Assembly: GCA_022848835.1 (NCBI GenBank)
Contig: JAJISG010000007.1
Location: 1-8,859 of the forward strand
From: Thermoplasmatota archaeon
Lineage (GTDB): Archaea; Thermoplasmatota; Thermoplasmata; RBG-16-68-12; JAJISG01
DNA: 8,859 nucleotides
Direction: 5' to 3'
Of this stretch, positions 6,411 through 8,859 are shown in pieces (position 1 is the stretch's first letter; every line of letters begins with the position of its first letter). The notes beneath the pieces were generated by a model. The model was not told where the DNA came from and searched no databases. It saw only the letters and a program-made list of their open reading frames with translations. The translations under genes were made by a program, and so were the position numbers.

Positions 6411-6956
6411 ATGGCCACGGTAGTCGCCATTGGCGGACCGCCAGGTAGCGGGAAGACCACCGTGGCGGAGCTGTTGGCCAAGAGAAGGGGCTTCAGCCTG
6501 GTGTCTGCCGGCCGTCTCTTCAGACAGATGGCCCGGGAGAGGGGCCTCAGCCTGGAGGAGTTTGGGCGGCTGGCTGCCGATGACCACTCCATCGATGTCA
6601 AGCTGGACGAGATGGTGGCAGAGCGGGTCAAGGCGCACGCTTCCCGAGGCGAGGACCTTGTCGTGGAAGGTCGACTCCAGGCCTATCTCCTAGACCGAGA
6701 AGAGATCCGGACAATCAAGGTGTGGTTGGACGCTCCCTTGAGAGTCAGGGCGAAGAGGATCTCCGGAAGAGAGGCCAAGTCGGAGGAGGTGGCCCTGAGA
6801 GAGGTGCAGGAGAGGGAGGCTCTGGAATCCGAAAGGTATCGAGAGATATACGGCATAGACCTCAAGGACATGAGTGTCTACGATGTCGTGCTGGATACCT
6901 CTGATAAGACGCCCTCGGAGCTGGCGGATCTCCTGATTCAGGAGGCGGGCCTGTGA
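6411..6956 (+). CDS. cmk: Cytidylate kinase, archaeal short type
   Basis: Cmk transfers phosphate from ATP to CMP or dCMP, feeding CDP to nucleotide and lipid-headgroup synthesis in the cytosol. The protein has 181 residues, the archaeal size and shorter than bacterial Cmk. The P-loop GGPPGSGKTT occupies residues 8-17. SAGRLFRQMARERGLSLEEF (32-51), DHSIDVKLDE (58-67) and VVEGRL (84-89) form the CMP-binding part. A basic lid-like stretch RVRAKRISGRE (111-121) and the family ending YGIDLKDMSVYDVVLDTS (147-164) follow. GGAG at 6402-6405, five bases before the ATG, supports the start. The stop TGA overlaps the cbf5 GTG start. Adenylate-kinase-like proteins share the P-loop, but the ending and the neighbours favour Cmk. 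Confidence 0.95.
   Translation: MATVVAIGGPPGSGKTTVAELLAKRRGFSLVSAGRLFRQMARERGLSLEEFGRLAADDHSIDVKLDEMVAERVKAHASRGEDLVVEGRLQAYLLDREEIRTIKVWLDAPLRVRAKRISGREAKSEEVALREVQEREALESERYREIYGIDLKDMSVYDVVLDTSDKTPSELADLLIQEAGL
6941..6945 (+). promoter_or_regulatory. Shine-Dalgarno site of cbf5
   Basis: GGAGG inside the cmk end lies seven bases before GTG 6953. It supports that non-ATG start and coupled translation across the GTGA overlap. Confidence 0.65.
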
Positions 6957-7909
6957 CATCTCTGATCAAGGTGGAAGACCTCAGTCCGCCGAGGTATGGG
7001 AAGAGACCGGTTGAGCGGACCATGGAGGAGATGCTCGAAGCCGGCGTCGTCGTCATCGACAAGCCTCAGGGACCCACCTCCCACCAGGTTTCTGCCTGGA
7101 CTAGGGATCTGCTAGGGGCAAAGAAGGCTGCTCACGGCGGTACCCTCGATCCTAGGGTGACGGGTGTCTTGGCCATCGCCCTGAACGACGCCGTGAGGGC
7201 CATAGACGCCCTCCACGCTGGTCACAAGGTGTACGTGGGCGTCATGAGGTTGCACCAGGAGGTTCCGGAGGAGAGAGTCACGAAGGTGATGAAGGAGTTC
7301 GTGGGAGACATATATCAGATGCCCCCGGTGAGAGCAGCGGTGAAGCGTCAGTTGAGGGTAAGACGAATCCACGAGCTCAATATCCTTGACCGGTTGGGTA
7401 GGGACTACCTCTTCAGGGTACGATGCGAGGCGGGCACTTACATCAGGACTCTGTGCGTGGATCTGGGGGAAGCCCTCGGCGTGGGGGCCCACCTACAGGA
7501 TCTGAGGAGGACGAGGACGGCCAGCTTCGCGGAGGCGGATGCCGTCTCTCTTGATGACTTGAGGGATGCCCACCTGATCTGGAAGGACGAGGGGAACCAG
7601 GTCGAGATCCGCAAGCTCATCAGACCAGTAGAGGACATGCTGAGACATCTAAAGAGGGTGGTCGTGAAGGATACCGCCGTGGACGCCATCTGTCACGGGG
7701 CCAGTCTGGCAGCTCCTGGCATCATGGAGATCGACGACAGGATTGTCGAGGGCAGTCTGGTGTCGATCCTTACCAGACAGGGGGAGGCCATCGCCCTTGG
7801 CAACGCTAAGATGGGTTCCCACCAGATGCTTTCGGCGGGCAGCGGGCTAGCCCTGGAGCTGGAGAGAGTCCTCATGAAGCCAGGCACCTATCCGAAGCTC
7901 TGGAAGTAG
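6953..7909 (+). CDS. cbf5: tRNA/rRNA pseudouridine synthase Cbf5 (dyskerin/TruB family)
   Basis: Cbf5 is the catalytic subunit of archaeal H/ACA ribonucleoproteins (with Nop10, Gar1 and L7Ae), which make pseudouridine in rRNA. It can also make pseudouridine 55 in tRNA without a guide. The protein has 318 residues, near the archaeal norm. Motif I is VVVIDKPQGPTSHQV (32-46). The catalytic block HGGTLDPRVTGVL (61-73) has Asp66 as nucleophile. YQMPPVRAAVKRQLRVRRIH (121-140) and RCEAGTYIRTLCVDLG (157-172) are further family motifs. A PUA domain occupies about 236-308, and the C-terminal MKPGTYPKLWK is typical of Cbf5 and not of bacterial TruB. It starts with GTG overlapping the cmk stop. No L14e or L34e gene lies between. 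The tRNA gene follows 59 bases after its TAG. Confidence 0.97.
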   Translation: MTSLIKVEDLSPPRYGKRPVERTMEEMLEAGVVVIDKPQGPTSHQVSAWTRDLLGAKKAAHGGTLDPRVTGVLAIALNDAVRAIDALHAGHKVYVGVMRLHQEVPEERVTKVMKEFVGDIYQMPPVRAAVKRQLRVRRIHELNILDRLGRDYLFRVRCEAGTYIRTLCVDLGEALGVGAHLQDLRRTRTASFAEADAVSLDDLRDAHLIWKDEGNQVEIRKLIRPVEDMLRHLKRVVVKDTAVDAICHGASLAAPGIMEIDDRIVEGSLVSILTRQGEAIALGNAKMGSHQMLSAGSGLALELERVLMKPGTYPKLWK

Positions 7910-7923
7910 TTAGCCGCGGTAGG

Positions 7924-7931
7924 TTTAATGA
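7924..7931 (+). promoter_or_regulatory. Putative TATA box for tRNA-Ser
   Basis: TTTAATGA, in GGTTTAATGAAC, stands out in the 59-base gap after cbf5. The predicted start of transcription is about 16 bases before the mature tRNA end, which would leave a leader for RNase P. A second AT-rich spot, TTATTTTC at 7941-7948, is an alternative, or could act as a T-rich stop for the cbf5 message. Weak evidence for either. Confidence 0.35.
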
Positions 7932-7968
7932 ACTTGTCCGTTATTTTCGAATGAGCTGCTTGCTTGGT

Positions 7969-8054
7969 GCCGAGGTCGCCTAGTCCGGTAGGGCGCGAGC
8001 CTGGAGAGCTCGTGGCGGGCAACCGCCTCGGGAGTTCAAATCTCCCCCTCGGCG
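7969..8054 (+). tRNA. tRNA-Ser (anticodon GGA)
   Basis: A full class II cloverleaf can be drawn. The acceptor stem is GCCGAGG (7969-7975) with CCTCGGC (8047-8053), seven perfect pairs. The D stem is GCC (7978-7980) with GGC (7992-7994), with GG in the loop at 7987-7988. The anticodon stem CGAGC (7996-8000) pairs with GCTCG (8008-8012) around loop CTGGAGA, with anticodon GGA at 8003-8005. The long variable arm pairs GGCGG with CCGCC (8014-8018, 8023-8027). The T stem is GGGAG with CTCCC (8030-8034, 8042-8046) around TTCAAAT. The GGA anticodon, long arm and discriminator G at 8054 all agree on serine (codons UCC and UCU). CCA is not encoded, and no intron is seen. Confidence 0.97.
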
Positions 8055-8055
8055 C

Positions 8056-8859
8056 TCATCCTGACCTGCCTCTTCGGGAACTGAGGGCACGCTTGAGCCT
8101 CACGATAGGTTCCACGGGGAAGGGGTCGATTCCTCGCACGACTGCCAGATACAGACTCACCAGGTCTCCCAGGAGGATGAGCTCGAGCACCTGACTCAGA
8201 TACTCGGTAGGACTGGGGCGTACTACCTGGACGGTCAGCTTCTCCTCCATTAGCGCGATCGCCTCCATGATCTGCGTATCCAATGCCTGGTCTTCCGTGT
8301 TCACTAGAATTATGGGGGCGAAGCGGGGTGCCTCGGAATCCTCCATCCATCCCACGATCTCGTTGTGGTCCGCTTCTGGCAGAACGCTGCTCCAGGCGAG
8401 GACCTTCGCGTTCTCATTTAGCTGAGTCTGCCACCTCTTGGCAACGCCTGCCAAGCTTGGTGAGGCGTAGATGATCGGAGTCCTATCCCTGATCGCCCAA
8501 GCCATCGCCTTCGCCTCATTCTCCGTCGTGGGTACAGCCGGCGCCCATCCCTCCCTTCGGTGTCCCAGAAACTGGATGGCCCTTCCCATTTGCTTGGTAA
8601 GGGCAGGAAGGCGAAGGGCGAGGATTGCGATTAGGGGGGCCAGGAGATAGCCAAGGGCTCCCCTCGGCGGCCCCACACCCCTAGGCAATGCGACATGAGG
8701 AGTGCCGCGAGTGTTGGAAATCTGCTGAAGCTCACCTCCCGAGCTGATGGTGAGACAGGGGATGCCCCGTTTCAGCGCTTCCTGATAAGAGGATAAGGTC
8801 TCCCATGTATCTCCAGAATAGCTGATGAATATGAGGAGGTCATCGGCCTGAATGTAGGA
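8056..8859 (-). CDS. Bifunctional phosphoglucose/phosphomannose isomerase, SIS family (N-terminus outside window)
   Basis: The enzyme interconverts glucose-6-phosphate and fructose-6-phosphate, and also mannose-6-phosphate, in central sugar metabolism. On the minus strand the frame is open from the window edge to a TGA at 8058-8056, giving 267 visible residues of a family length of about 300-350. The first SIS half carries FISYSGDTWETL (visible 11-22) and LTISSGGEL. VALPRGVGPPRGALGYL (about 55-71) is the isomerase-type Pro-Arg-Gly block. The second half has LNENAKVLAW and ADHNEIVGW. Their Glu and His (visible 149 and 165) have the 16-residue spacing of the catalytic pair described for the Pyrobaculum enzyme. 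The C-terminal YLAVVRGIDPFPVEPIVRLK is typical. The TTG at 8688 is an internal codon, not the start. The gene converges on the + strand cluster and ends one base from the tRNA. Confidence 0.93.
   Translation of the reverse strand, partial: SYIQADDLLIFISYSGDTWETLSSYQEALKRGIPCLTISSGGELQQISNTRGTPHVALPRGVGPPRGALGYLLAPLIAILALRLPALTKQMGRAIQFLGHRREGWAPAVPTTENEAKAMAWAIRDRTPIIYASPSLAGVAKRWQTQLNENAKVLAWSSVLPEADHNEIVGWMEDSEAPRFAPIILVNTEDQALDTQIMEAIALMEEKLTVQVVRPSPTEYLSQVLELILLGDLVSLYLAVVRGIDPFPVEPIVRLKRALSSRRGRSG

Noticed and set aside
7964..8194. Plus-strand open frame of 76 codons across the tRNA
   Set aside because: It covers a complete tRNA-Ser cloverleaf and then the antisense of the isomerase; the translation has no recognisable features.
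1..8859. CRISPR array, insertion sequence, prophage, toxin-antitoxin or defence genes
   Set aside because: No regularly spaced repeats, transposase motifs, terminal inverted repeats or defence-type proteins were seen; nearly all bases belong to conserved housekeeping genes.

Overview
This is a dense archaeal housekeeping region of fairly high GC content by eye. Fourteen protein genes and one tRNA fill almost all of the 8.86 kb. All genes are on the + strand except the last, a partial minus-strand gene at the right edge. The gene content is diagnostic of Archaea: an RNase P Pop5 subunit, 20S proteasome alpha, SBDS, the exosome subunits Rrp4/Rrp41/Rrp42, eL43, RpoP, KEOPS Pcc1, prefoldin beta, a DUF106/EMC3-like membrane protein, archaeal-type cytidylate kinase and Cbf5. 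Several features lean towards Thermoplasmatota: the proteasome alpha N-terminus is almost identical to the Thermoplasma protein as I remember it, no L34e or L14e gene lies near cmk/cbf5, and there is an SIS-type phosphoglucose/phosphomannose isomerase. FtsZ argues against the classical crenarchaeal orders. This placement is an inference of moderate to low confidence.

Layout. Positions 1-519 hold the C-terminal half of FtsZ. Positions 520-881 hold Pop5, whose start is unclear. A promoter-like AT-rich site follows, and then psmA, SBDS, rrp4, rrp41, rrp42, eL43, rpoP, pcc1 and pfdB run head to tail with gaps of about 0-26 bases or short overlaps (958-5709). This is the classical archaeal exosome/proteasome superoperon. 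After a 42-base gap with a second promoter-like site comes a three-gene cluster, DUF106-cmk-cbf5 (5752-7909). A class II tRNA-Ser(GGA) occupies 7969-8054. Facing it, with one base between them, is the 3' end of a minus-strand bifunctional phosphoglucose/phosphomannose isomerase that runs off the window.

How the genes fit together. Most of the cluster makes, modifies or destroys RNA and protein. Pop5 belongs to RNase P (tRNA 5' maturation). Rrp4, Rrp41 and Rrp42 form most of the RNA exosome. SBDS and eL43 serve the large ribosomal subunit. RpoP is an RNA polymerase subunit. Pcc1 belongs to KEOPS (tRNA t6A). Cbf5 makes pseudouridine in rRNA and tRNA. PsmA and prefoldin beta cover protein degradation and folding, the DUF106 protein is a likely membrane insertase, and Cmk supplies CDP. 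Translational coupling is implied by overlapping ATGA (pcc1/pfdB) and GTGA (cmk/cbf5) junctions and by a TTG start directly after the rpoP stop.

I found no mobile element, CRISPR array, defence locus or clearly new system. The points most worth a second look are: rpoP and pcc1 sharing one reading frame split only by an amber codon; the missing standard start codon for the conserved Pop5 N-terminus; FtsZ next to the superoperon; and the very tight tRNA/isomerase convergence.
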